A DNA stretch of 64,000 nt from Isoetes taiwanensis (taxonomy: Eukaryota > Streptophyta > Lycopodiopsida > Isoetales > Isoetaceae), in the NCBI GenBank assembly GCA_021234155.1, contig JAJEKV010000100.1, positions 3,014,116 to 3,078,115 of the forward strand, written 5' to 3'. The position numbers and the translations under genes were made by a program. Under the pieces are notes generated by a model, which saw nothing but the letters and a program-made list of their open reading frames with translations, ran no database searches and was not told the DNA's origin. The first letter of the stretch is position 1; the number at the start of each line of letters is the position of its first letter. Below are positions 50,216 to 62,200 of the stretch, in pieces.

Positions 50216-51745
50216 TGCTGCATATCTAGTAGCGGTACCTTCTTTCTGGCCTGCTGCCTCTGCCATCTTCTTTATTAAGACGTTCGCACTCTCAAGTTGC
50301 CCTTCTTAATTACGCCAAATCAAATCATGACTGTGTCAAATCCTTCACGCTCCACATCGCATCGTCGACCCTTTCAAATCTCCACCACCGATATTCCAAA
50401 TAGCTTGGCTTTCTAGGACAGCCAAAATTTTGGCTCTTGATCCATCTTTTCCCCGATGCTGCCATCTATCATGATTAAGGGTCCAAATTCTGCTTTTCGG
50501 AATCGCCTATAAAAACTCTTTGTTGAACGTAAGAGAACCCTAAAGATCAAACTTTTTCTACAGCTTCGCCTTCCTTTGATGAAATTGAGAACAATCTATT
50601 TATCAAACAAGATCTTGAGACTAATCTAGCATTAACTCTTCTTCAATCACTACTTTAGCAATAATTTCTCTAGATAAAATGACCCCTATAGAATTATAAG
50701 ATCATTTCACACTTGAACCATTGGATAAATTAAGCAAATGTTACTTGCTCATATGGTCATTGACTTAGTTATCAGAAAGCAAAGATTGACCCGGAAGCCT
50801 TTCGCTCAAAATCGAACTTCGCCTAAATTGCCCGAAATTCAATGTATATACAATGATTCGAAAGTGTTGGTTATATGTACGAATTCTCATTGTCGGTTTT
50901 GCCTTGAAAATCGAATCGACATTGAGTCGCGGAAAATTTAAATGGTTTTGGTTCCATATCGGTAGCCTTAACCTCTTCAACAAATTTAGTAATAAATAAA
51001 ATGCAATGAACCATTGGACATGGTTCTTATTTGAGTTATATACATAATGCACTAGGTTAGTTATTCTACCTAGGTAATATGATGTCTTCAATGAGCATAT
51101 CAATTTGCATGCAAACTTCCACAAATATATGATGAACATATTCATAAATCCCAACACCGCCAGCATTCTCTTTGCTCCAATCGCTATGGCTGCCGCACCA
51201 AACCTGGCCATGAATCCTGACCTTTTTTTATATGTACATTTCTCAACACCTAGTCTTCAGCTTGATCTTGAATGCACAAATCGCGAAGTTACCAAAAGGG
51301 CGGCTTTTCTTGATTTTGCCAGCCAAGAACTTCCCTCGCTCAATCCGGGCGCAGCCTTCGCAATTTGTAGCTAGTTTGGTGAAGACTAATGTTGATACCG
51401 ACTATCGATCATACCGTGATTGCCCGCAATCAAAGTCTTTTGGCCCATGTATTTCAATTACCCAGACGCACCTCTTCTTTGAATTGGACACCTTTACAAG
51501 ATCATGATGTTGTCCTCTCGTACTAGGGTGGGCTTCCGAAATTCTCTTTCTTCACCACGGTAAATAGAAATCGAACTGTCTCACGACGTTCTAAACCCAA
51601 CTCACGTATTTGGATAGTATCTCCCAACCGACTACTTGCATGGCGGCTATTATCTATAGAGAAAGCTGCATTGAGATAGAGAGATAGATATATGACTCTC
51701 TGGGCCAGACATGGAATGGATTTAACAATGCAATGGGCAACTCTT
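50216..51745. repeat. 1.5-kb repeat, copy A
   Basis: Same unit as 38901-40410 and 57177-58702, ended by the LINE tail. It includes the LSU rRNA fragment at about 51510-51608. Compared with the other two it carries many small changes at CTG/CAG, for example GAGTCGCGG for GAGCTGTG and TACCGACT for TACCAGACT. Confidence 0.85.
51510..51608 (-). pseudogene. Mitochondrial-type LSU rRNA fragment, copy A
   Basis: Same universal words as at 40176-40273 (GTTTAGAACGTCGTGAGACA; CTAGTACGAGAGGAC), inside the 1.5-kb repeat. Confidence 0.8.
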
Positions 51746-54700
51746 TTTTTTTAATTGAAGGCTTAGTATTTGTATTGATGTAAATATAAGCGTACATATT
51801 AACATATGTATATTTACATATGTTTACAAAAAGCAACCATTTGGGTAGGGTTGGTTGTGAGACCCTTGAACATAATATCTAGAGAAAATATTAAGGCCTA
51901 TTATAGACCTAAACCAGCGTCAAAAGAGGAATTCAGTTCTTTTTTGAAAACCAGAAACAGAGCTCTTGTGACCATAGCCCTCATTCTAAAAATCTTCTTT
52001 TCTTCGGTTCACCCTCAGCGTGATCCTTTCTCCCCATTCCTTTTGTAGCTACTATGAATAAACAGAATGGGCACTTGCATAAGTGAGCTTTTCCCGGATT
52101 AAATCTTCCTTTCTTATCCTTAGCTCCGCATAAGATTTCCCTTTTTGCATCATAGGTCAGGTTACAAAAGCGCAATCGCAGTGGCATCCATCTTCATGTG
52201 TCGTTTGGATCTCGACCCCAAACCGGGTAAGCCATAGCATTAGAGTGAAGGTCGATTCTTTTCCACTTCAAATTTTCTTTACCAAACACTGAATGTTTCC
52301 CGAGAAATTCAAAGTAAAGTTAGAGAAAGATGGAAAGAATTCAAATATGAATACCGAAAATCTCTTCAATCCAATTAATATCATATTTAGTTTGCTCGAT
52401 GATAGCCTGAGGCCATATAATCTCCTCTTTGAAAATCAGGGAGTTCCTTCCCTTCCACATTCTCCAGAGGAGAAGATAGATGCGCCAATTTGATGGGTTT
52501 TCAGGAAGAAAAAAATCCATGGGGCTCATAGTCCTAAGATTGGGCATATTTAGCTCAGTCTCTGCTAACTCCAGAGTCCATTCGGCCCATAAACAGTTTC
52601 TGAACAGATGATTCTCATCTTCCTGGGCCTGCATACATCGCACACAAATGTTAGAGTCCGCCATGTTCATCCTCCATCTCTTCATATTTGTTGCAAGAGC
52701 TTTATGCCATAGCTGCCACATAAAGGCTTTGACTTTTGGGTGGATAGGGCACTTCCATAGAAAGATAAGGTTCCTTTTGATCCTCAAGGGATCAGTATTC
52801 CACTTGGTATGGATCGTTATGTCTTGATCTTTATTCAGGAATTTATAGGCCAATTTAACTTTGTAACCAATGAACCCGCTTATGTGCCACGAAGTCTTCC
52901 TCGAATGGTGCCACCGACCACTAGCAAGTCTCTCGAAAGTAATACTATTGAAAAGTGTTTCGCACTCCTCTCCCGCATCACTTAGGACCGAGGTATGATA
53001 GTCTAAATTGTAAATAATGTCTCGATTAACACAATTCCCCTGTTAGTCCATTGCTTAGTAAGGGTAGGAAAATGAGAAGCTGGATCATCCGTAATAAGAG
53101 AAGGACTCCGAAGAAGATTGGTTGATCCCCGAAAGGCCCTCCTTCCAAGTATACATTCCTTGACCTTGAGCCACGCCCCCATCCACTTTTTATAATCGGG
53201 GTAGAATTCGATAGTGAAAGGAAAGAAAATACTATAGGAAGGTGCATCTTAAGCCCTCTCCATCCAAAAGGATGGCATCTCCCAATGTAATGTTTGATCG
53301 AAGCTTTGACCGATGGTTAACTGACTGACAGCCCCCGAGAAGTATTTAGCAGCTAGAGCAGTTGCTTGCTTCTCAATGTTAATAACTCCCAAACCTCCCA
53401 TGCCTTTGGTTTTACAACACTCATTCATGGAGACTGGAATCCAGCATCTTCTGTTAGTTCCTCCCGCAATGAATCTACCTATAATACTTTTGCATTTTAG
53501 AATAGACCTTTTAGGGGCCATAATAATAGATGACCGATAAACCCGAGAAGAGGAAATAACAGAGTTTGCCGTAATGGCCCTACCATTCTTAGAGAGGAAT
53601 TTAGAGTTGAGGGAGTCCACCTTCCTCGTAGAATTTGTCCAAGAGATCCCCCACAGTCACTCTTCACCCTAATAGCATAGGGGGATCCCCAAGATTTTGG
53701 TTTTGGTGGTAGGAGAGAGATACATACAACCAAGAGATACATCCGCTGCTCCCCCTTGGTCTGATCCCTTGAAATCAGCTTTGTCTTGGTCGGATTGATG
53801 TTGCAACCGAACACCTTCCAAAAATCCTCAAGAATCACAGTTTGAATAAATTGATTGTCCGTGATCCATAAAAAGAAAGGTATCATCTGCAAAATGAATA
53901 TTAAGAATATCCTCCATCTCTTGATTAGGAGGGAGTTTGAGTCCTTTAACCTCATTGAGATTCCTAAGTTTTTGAAATTACCGCGGCGCACCTTCCATGA
54001 ATATTAGAAACAAGAAGGGTGCCAGAGGGCATCCTTGCTTAACTCCTCTTTTTATATCAAAGAAGGGACTGCACTCTCCATTGATTAGGACAGCCGATCT
54101 TGAGTTTTTTAGAATAGCCATGAAAATAGAAATTACCTCTTCCGAGAATCCTAAGCTCCGGCTGCATTCTTGTAAAAAATTTCCAGCTTACCGTGTCGGG
54201 CTTTGGTGATGTCCACTCGTAAAGCCCTATGTTTTGTTTACTTTTTTTAGCCCAAATTGATCCCTAAAGATGTCAGCCGCAACATTGTCCAAGATATATC
54301 TCCCTTTCAAATAGGCACTTTGAGTTTTACTTATGATGTCATCAAGAATAGGCTTGACTCTATCTGAATTGAACCTGAAATAAGCTTATAGACCACATTA
54401 GACAATGAGATAGGCCTGTAATCTGAAAAAGAAATAGGCATGTCATTTTTTTGGATGAGAGCAATAAGGCTAGTGTTGATCCCGCAATCCAAACTTCCGT
54501 TAGTAGGAATTCATTAGCAATGGAAACCATAAAGTTACCCAAAAGCCCCATGCCTCTTGAAGAATTCAGCAGGAGGCCATCCCGTCCCGTGAGTTTTGCC
54601 ATTCTCCATTTCATTGAGCACTTTGAAAATCTCTTCATTGTTGAAAGGTCTAGACATGTCATTGCTCATGGCATTAGTAACTCGGCCCAATATCAATGAA

Positions 54701-54862
54701 GTTATATATGTCTTGAGAGTTTGTATCCCTGATAGTAACGTATACCTGACAAAGTGTTTTTAGCAGCCCTTTGAGTTGGATTATCTCTAACAATATATTT
54801 CTTCCCCAAAAGACACTATAAATGGATTCTTTAATCCTTCCTTTATCTACTGAAAGTATTTG
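51744..54862 (-). mobile_element. L1-type LINE, copy A, cut by the duplication junction
   Basis: Poly(A) tail as T-run 51744-51752, then the same 3' UTR and ORF2 3' part as copy B. The first 171 codons from the 3' side (52853-52341) are open and keep the zinc-site cysteine (HLFRNCLWAEW). Above 52,860 the frame breaks many times. Where it differs from copy B the changes are mostly small indels at CTG/CAG (for instance CCCGAGAAG for CCTGAGAAG and GCCGTAATG for GCCAGAATG), so some breaks may be sequence errors. ORF2 stops at 54862 where unit B begins, so this copy lacks the endonuclease and ORF1. Confidence 0.85.
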
Positions 54863-55006
54863 AGGGCAAGGAAGTTTTGTCCAATTTGTGCAAACAGAAC
54901 TGATAAGGATGTTGCAGAATCCGTCACAAATTCTGAGGGCTTAATTATTTCTGCGCTAGACCTTATTACAACTATTCCTCAGCCTGGAGGCACGAAGCAT
55001 AATCAG
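54863..55006 (+). pseudogene. Duplicated partial exon (CxxC gene)
   Basis: Second copy of the 3' two thirds of the exon at 47772-47973: KFCPICANRTDKDVAESVTN, then LIISALDLITTIPQPGGTK and the same CAG|GT donor. It lacks its acceptor and 5' part because the duplication starts inside the exon. Upstream is LINE sequence, so it cannot splice as the original does. Confidence 0.6.
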
Positions 55007-56604
55007 GTTCACCATTAATATTGATATGTGTATTCTTTCTTTTCCTTCTATTTCTATTATGTGGAGTTCTCGTTTAAACCTATTTGCATAAACTTCTATG
55101 TGCTTTAACATCCAAAATTTATCTATAAATAGTTTATTATGGCAGGACTTCTATGACTATTTCAGTTCCCTTACATCACATTCATTTGTTCTTATATCCT
55201 GTTCTCCCATGGCTGACCTGGCTGGGTAATTGTTGGTTTGAGTGTTGATACATCTTGCAACCCCATTCTTTATAGATCCGCCTTAAAATCTTCTCTACAT
55301 GTTGCCTATTCTTCAGCCAATGCTTTATTTTCTTTCTTGCTCCTGCTTATTTCTGTAAGCCAAATTATGTGTTATATTTTAACTGGTCAATAATCCTATA
55401 AATTCTATAGGTGGTTTCTTCGTTTTATTATAATTAGGATATTCTTTCGAGATTTTTGGGTCACATGCTCTATTGTTGATCTACATGTTTTATTTCTGCC
55501 GTTTCACATATATTGCTGCTGCTCATGGGCCGAAGTAGTTGAACTTCTGGGTTTAAATAGTGACTGTAAGATAACCTAAAGCAGTGTGGTATGCTTAACT
55601 TGATATATGCCCTCGCATTATTCGTTGCCCCGTAATGGGATAGATCCAATTGCCTATGTTTATTAACGTAATTTCGGTTTTTGCATTGCTTAAATATGTT
55701 GAAGGGCATTAAAGCGGGATGGGTTCTTTGCTTACCTGTTTGTCCTTTTGAGGTTACCCTTCTTAGGCTAATTCTTGAATGGTTGACATGCAGGTAACCG
55801 AACTTATCCCTGCGTATGGTGATGTTATGGTTTGGAACTGAGCAAAATTATTGCTCAATCTGCAAGTGAATATTTGGTGAAATCATAAAACTCTATTTTT
55901 ATGTTGGTCTGGTTTTATGGCCACAATGTCTATGTGGGTTATCTTAGCTATGTTAAGCAAGTTCTTGCTTTTTTCTTCTTTGTTTGACAATATGAAATAA
56001 TTAAATGCCTTTTTGGTTATGTTCTACTTGGAAATAGTAATTCAAATACGTTCATACAATAGCTTTTGCTTACAATAGCTTTTGCTTCTAGTTGTAATTT
56101 AGCTAAAAACCTTGATAGTTTATCTTTTGCAATAATTGTCTTGATTCTTCTTTGTATTAAATCATTTTAAATCATATCTTTGTTACTCAAATAACAAAAT
56201 GTTTTTCTATCTTGGAATCTTGTGTATTTTTATAGCTCTGTTCAAGGCCTATGATATGACAAACACCTAGTCATATGTAGGGGCTGCAAGTTAAAGGCTA
56301 TTAGATCCATACGGGCTAATAGGCTTAAGTCTGGTTGTCTTTAGGCAAACAGACCAAAAGGTTTTTTTTTTTTTTTTTTTAGTGTAGAATGCATGTACAC
56401 TTGATACATGGGTTTATTTAAGCGGATAGGGGTTTATTTGACTTGCTACACCCGTTAAAGTTATGAAATATACCACCATGACACCTTTCGATAACTAATA
56501 CCTTACCAACATGCAAAGATGTAGTTTATCTTAAAATTTTATTTTTTGTTAGATTTAAAAAGGTTAGGTTTCCACCAATATATGTAGCTACATGTTTAGC
56601 TTGT

Positions 56605-56642
<38 letters not shown>

Positions 56643-57176
56643 CCCCTTTATGAGAACTAATACCCTACCAACATGCGAAGATGTAGTTTATCTCAACAAG
56701 CTAGGCTGACTTAGGAAGCTAGGCGACAAAAAAAATCAGAATTTAAGTCCGTACTATGCATTAATTACAATTTACGAATGTCTTGCTCTTTGCAAAAGGG
56801 GCCTTGACTTCTAAGCGCCACAACGGGGAGAGTACAGGTTCAAACTCCATTCCGTCCGTTCCCCTTGCTTCGTTCTCAACTGCATGTGATTGGCCACGTC
56901 CCAAGTGCAAAAGACCAAAACTTCGGCACCCAAAAACGCCAAACCACCGCTAGAACACGGCAACTCATAGGGTTTACGTTTGAGGCTCTATGCTTGTCGG
57001 TTGGACTAGGACCTTGCGCCTGTCTTGATGTAGTCGGGGTGTTGGCCTTGAACGGGACCCTAAAAACCACCGGGCGGCTTGCCCCAAAAGTCCTCTCCCA
57101 AAGGCCACAGCGACGGACGGGCAACTTCCCCTCTCGGGCAGGTGATGCGTCTCGCCAATGGATTTGAACGTCGACA

Positions 57177-58702
57177 TTCTTTGCATATCTAGTAGCGGTA
57201 CCTTCTTTACGGCTTCTTTGCCTCGCCATCTTCTTTATTAAGGCGTTAGCACTCTCAAGTTGCCCTTCTTAATTACGCCAAATCAAATCATGGTGTGTCA
57301 AATCCTTCCACGTTCCACATCGCATGCGTCGACCCTTTCAAATCTCCACCACCGATATTCCAGCAGTTGGCTTTCTAGGACAGCCAAAATTTTGGCTCTT
57401 GATCCATCTTTTCCCCGATCTTTGCCATCTATCATGATTAAGGGTCCAAATTCTGCTTTTCGGAATCGCCTATAAAAACTCTTTGTTGAACAGAAGAGAA
57501 CCCTAAAGATCAAACTTTTTCTACAGTTCGTCTTCCGCCTGATGAAATTGAGAACAATCTATTTATCAAACAAGATCTTGAGACTAATCTAGCATTAACT
57601 CTTCTTCAATCACTACTTTAGCAATAATTTCTCTAGATAAAATGACCCCTATAGAATTATAAGATCATTTCACACTTGAACCATTGGATAAATTAAGCAA
57701 ATGTTACTGTTCATATGGTCATTGACTTAGTTACTGTAGCAGCATTGACCCGAAAGCCTTCTGCTCAAAATCGAACTTCGGCCGAAATTGCCTGAAATTC
57801 AATGTATATACAATGATTCGAGTGTTGGTTATATGTACAGAATTCTCATTGTCGGTTTTGCCTTGAAAATCGACCGACATTGAGCTGTGAAAATTTAAAT
57901 GGTTTTGGTTCCATATCGGTAGCCTTAACCTCTTCAACAAATTTAGTAATAAATAAAAATGCAATGAACCATTGGACATGGTTCTTATTTGAGTTATATA
58001 CATAATGCACTAGGTTAGTTATTCTACCTAGGTAATATGATGTCTTCAATGAGCATATCAATTTGCATGCAGCTTCCACAAATATATGATGAACATATTC
58101 ATAAATCCCAACACCGCCAGCATTCTCTTTGCTCCAATCGCTATGGCTGCCGCACCAAAACTGGCCATGAATCCTGACCTTTTTTTATATGTACATTTCT
58201 CAACACCTAGTCTTCAGCTTGATCTTGAATGCACAAATCGCGAAGTTACCAAAAGGGCGGCTTTTCTTGATTTTGCCAGCCAAGAACTTCCTGTTCTGAA
58301 TCTGGCGCAGCTTCGGCAATTTGTAGCTAGTTTGGTGAAGACTAATGTTGGATACCAGACTATCGATCATACCAGGATTGCCCGCAATCAAAGTCTTTTG
58401 GCCCATGTATTTCAATTACCCAGACGCACCTCTTCTTTGAATTGGACACCTTTACAAGATCATGATGTTGTCCTCTCGTACTAGGGTGGGCTTCCGGAAA
58501 TTCTCTTTCTTCACCACGGTAAATAGAAATCGAACTGTCTCACGACGTTCTAAACCCAACTCACGTATTTGGATAGTATCTCCCAACCGACTACTTGCAT
58601 GGCGGCTATTATCTATAGAGAAAGCTGCATTGAGATAGAGAGATATATATATGACTCTCGGGCGGACATGGAATGGATTTAACAATGCAATGGGCAACTC
58701 TT
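57177..58702. repeat. 1.5-kb repeat, copy B
   Basis: Same unit as 38901-40410. From about 57,440 on it is nearly identical to copy C. Before that, and in the DNA upstream of the repeat, GCTG is repeatedly read as CTTTG (e.g. GATCTTTGCCATC for GATGCTGCCATC). Confidence 0.85.
58467..58567 (-). pseudogene. Mitochondrial-type LSU rRNA fragment, copy B
   Basis: Third occurrence of the LSU rRNA piece (sarcin-ricin loop region), inside the 1.5-kb repeat. Confidence 0.8.
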
Positions 58703-59296
58703 TTTTTTTAATTGAAGGCTTAGTATTTGTATTGATGTAAATATAAGCGTACATATTAACATATGTATATTTACATATGTTTACAAAAAGCAACCATTTG
58801 GGTAGGGTTGGTTGTGAGACCCTTGAACATAATATCTAGAGAAAATATTAAGGCCTATTATAGACCTAAACCAGCGTCAAAAGAGGAATTCAGTTCTTTT
58901 TTGAAAACCAGAAACAGAGCTCTTGTGACCATAGCCCTCATTCTAAAAATCTTCTTTTCTTCGGTTCACCCTCAGCGTGATCCTTTCTCCCCATTCCTTT
59001 TTGTAGCTACTATGAATAAACAGAATGGGCACTTGCATAAGTGAGCTTTTCCCGGATTAAATCTTCCTTTCTTATCCTTAGCTCCGCATAAGATTTACCT
59101 TTTTGCATCATAGGCTGTGTTACAGGCGCAATCGCAGTGGCATCCATCTTCATGTGCTGTCGGGATCTCGACCCCAAACTGGGTAAGCCATAGCGCATTA
59201 GAGTGAAGGTCGATTCTTTTCCACTTCAGCTTCTTTACCAGCACCAGAATGTTTCCTGAGAAATTCAAAGTAAAGTTAGAGAAAGATGGAAAGAAT

Positions 59297-62200
59297 TCAA
59301 ATATGAATACCGAAAATCTCTTCAATCCAATTAATATCATATTTAGTTTGCTCGATGATAGCCTGAGGCCATATAATCTCCTCTTTGAAAATCAGGGAGT
59401 TCCTTCCCTTCCACATTCTCCAGAGGAGAAGATAGATGCGCCAATTTGATGGGTTTTCAGGAAGAAAAAAATCCATGGGGCTCATAGTCCTAAGATTGGG
59501 CATATTTAGCTCAGTCTCTGCTAACTCCAGAGTCCATTCGGCCCATAAATAGTTTCTGAACAGATGATTCTCATCTTCCTGGGCCTGCATACATCGCACA
59601 CAAATGTTAGAGTCCGCCATGTTCATCCTCCATCTCTTCATATTTGTTGCAAGAGCTTTATGCCATAGCTGCCACATAAAGGCTTTGACTTTTGGGTGGA
59701 TAGGGCACTTCCATAGAAAGATAAGGTTCCTTTTGATCCTCAAGGGATCAGTATTCCACTTGGTATGGATCGTTATGTCTTGATCTTTATTCAGGAATTT
59801 ATAGGCCAATTTAACTTTGTAACCAATGAACCCGTTTATGTGCCACGAGTCTTCTGAATGGTGCCACTGACCACTAGCAAGTCTCTGAGTAATACTATTG
59901 AAAAGTGTTTCAGACTCCTCTCCCAGATCACTTAGGACCGAGGTATGATAGTCGAAATTGTAAATAATGTCTCTGATTAACACAATTCCCCTGTTAGTCC
60001 ATTGCTTAGTAAGGGTAGGAAAATGAGAAGCGGGATCATCCAGAATAAGAGAAGGACTCCAGAAGATTGGTTGATCCTGAGAAAGGCCCTCCTTCCAAGT
60101 ATACATTCCTTTGACCTTGAGCCACGCCCTGATCCACTTTTTTATAATCAGTGGGGTAGAATTCGGGATAGTGAAAGGAAAGAAAATACTATAGGGAAGG
60201 TGCATCTTAAGCCCTCTCCATCCAAAAGGATGGCATCTCCCAATGTAATGTTTGATCAGAGCTTTGACCGGATGGTTAATCTGATCTGTACAGGCCCTGT
60301 AGAAGTATTTAGCAGCTAGAGCAGTTGCTTGCTTCTCAATGTTAATAACTCCCAAACCTCCCATGCCTTTGGTTTTACAACACTCATTCATGGAGACTGG
60401 AATCCAGCATCTTCTGTTAGTTCCTCCTGCAATGAATCTACCTATAATACTTTGCATTTTAGAATAGACCTTTTTAGGGGCCATAATAATAGATGACTGA
60501 TAAACCTGAGAAGAGGAAATAACAGAGTTTGCCAGAATGGCCCTACCATTCTTAGAGAGGAATTTAGAGTTGAGGGAGTCCACCTTCCTGTAGAATTTGT
60601 CCAAGAGATCCCCCCACAGGTCACTCGCGTTCACCCTAATAGCATAGGGGATCCCCAAGATTTTGGTTTTGGTGGTAGGAGAGAGATACATACAACCAAG
60701 AGATACATCTGCTTGCTCCCCTTTGGTCTGATCCCTTGAAATCAGCTTTGTCTTGGTCGGATTGATGTTGCAACCGGAACACCTTCCAAAATCCTCAAGA
60801 ATCTGCTGTGTAGTTTGAATAAATTGATTGTCCAGATCCATAAAAAGAAAGGTATCATCTGCAAAATGAATATTAAGAATATCCTCCATCTCTTGATTAG
60901 GAGGGAGTTTGAGTCCTTTAACCTCATTGAGATTCCTAAGTTTTTGGAAATTACTGTGCAGACCTTCCATGAATATTAGAAACAAGAAGGGTGCCAGAGG
61001 GCATCCTTGCTTAACTCCTCTTTTTATATCAAAGAAGGGACTGCACTCTCCATTGATTAGGACAGCCGATCTTGAGTTTTTTAGAATAGCCATGAAAATA
61101 GAAATTACCTCTTCCGAGAATCCTAAGCTCCGGCTGCATTCTTGTAAAAATTTCCAGCTTACCGTGTCGAAGGCTTTGGTGATGTCCAATTTCAGAAGCC
61201 CTATGTTTTGTTTACTTTCTTTAGCCCAGCTGATCCCTAAAGATGCTGCTGCAACATTGTCCAAGATATATCTCCCTTTCAAATAGGCACTTTGAGTTTT
61301 ACTTATGATGTCATCAAGAATAGGCTTGACTCTATCTGCAATTGAACCTGAAATAAGCTTATAGACCACATTAGACAGTGAGATAGGCCTGTAATCTGAA
61401 AAAGAAATAGGCATGTCATTTTTTGGGATGAGAGCAATAAGGCTAGTGTTGATCCTGCAATCCAAACTTCTGGTTAGTAGGAATTCATTAGCAATGGAAA
61501 CCATAAAGTTACCCAAAAGCCCCCATGCCTTCTTGAAGAATTCAGCAGGGAGGCCATCCGGTCCAGGAGTTTTGCCATTCTCCATTTCATTGAGCACTTT
61601 GAAAATCTCTTCATTGTTGAAAGGTCTAGACATGCTGCTGTTCATGGCATTAGTAACTCGGGCCTGAATATCAATGAAGTTATATATGTCTTGAGAGTTT
61701 GTATCCCTGATAGTACCCATAATTCTGACAAAGTGCTCTTTAGCAGCCTCTTTGAGTTGATTATCTTCAACAATATTATTTCCTTCCCAAAGGACACTAT
61801 AAATGTGATTTTTCTTAATCCTTCCTTTGGCCTTAATGAAAAAGTATTTGGAGTTAGCCCTCTCATCTTCCTTAAGCTCTTTAACTTTGGCTTTAATCTT
61901 CCAACCCTTTGCAATCTTGATTTCTTCCCTTTCAATCTGAATTTTAAGATCCTCCTTATTCTGACCTTGAGCTGTCCCGTACTGATTTCTCAACTCTTGT
62001 AGGTAAATAGTCTCTTTCTGATAGATCTCCTTCCCCCATACTTTTAACCAATTCTTTATATTTATCGAGGTCCTAACCCACCAATCCATCCACCCGATAT
62101 CATTACTAGGCTTATCTTCCATGTCCAGTATCTGAGCTAACTTGGCAAGGAAATCCTCATGATCCAACAGATTAGTATTAAGCTTAAAATAGGAATTCCT

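Larger units (their letters stand above)
47831..54862 (+). repeat. Tandem duplication, unit A (about 7.03 kb)
   Basis: Begins GGGCAAGGAAGTTTTGTCC inside the exon at 47772 and ends AAAGTATTTG inside LINE ORF2. It holds the exon piece, intron-like DNA, a poly(T) run (49347-49373), a (TA)n tract (49591-49650), the 1.5-kb repeat and the LINE 3' part. Unit B follows with no spacer. Identity to unit B is uneven: some kilobases are nearly identical, others differ in patches centred on CTG/CAG. Confidence 0.9.
54863..61850 (+). repeat. Tandem duplication, unit B (about 6.99 kb)
   Basis: Direct copy of unit A in the same order: exon piece (54863-55006), intron-like DNA with T-run (56361-56380) and (TA)n (56607-56638), 1.5-kb repeat (57177-58702) and LINE. 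It passes seamlessly at 61850 into the rest of LINE ORF2, so unit B holds the original right junction and unit A the original left one. Confidence 0.9.

Noticed and set aside
50070-50309. 79-codon frame and its antisense partners near the start of repeat copy A
   Set aside because: Differs in frame and content from the copy at 56,990-57,240; not conserved as protein.
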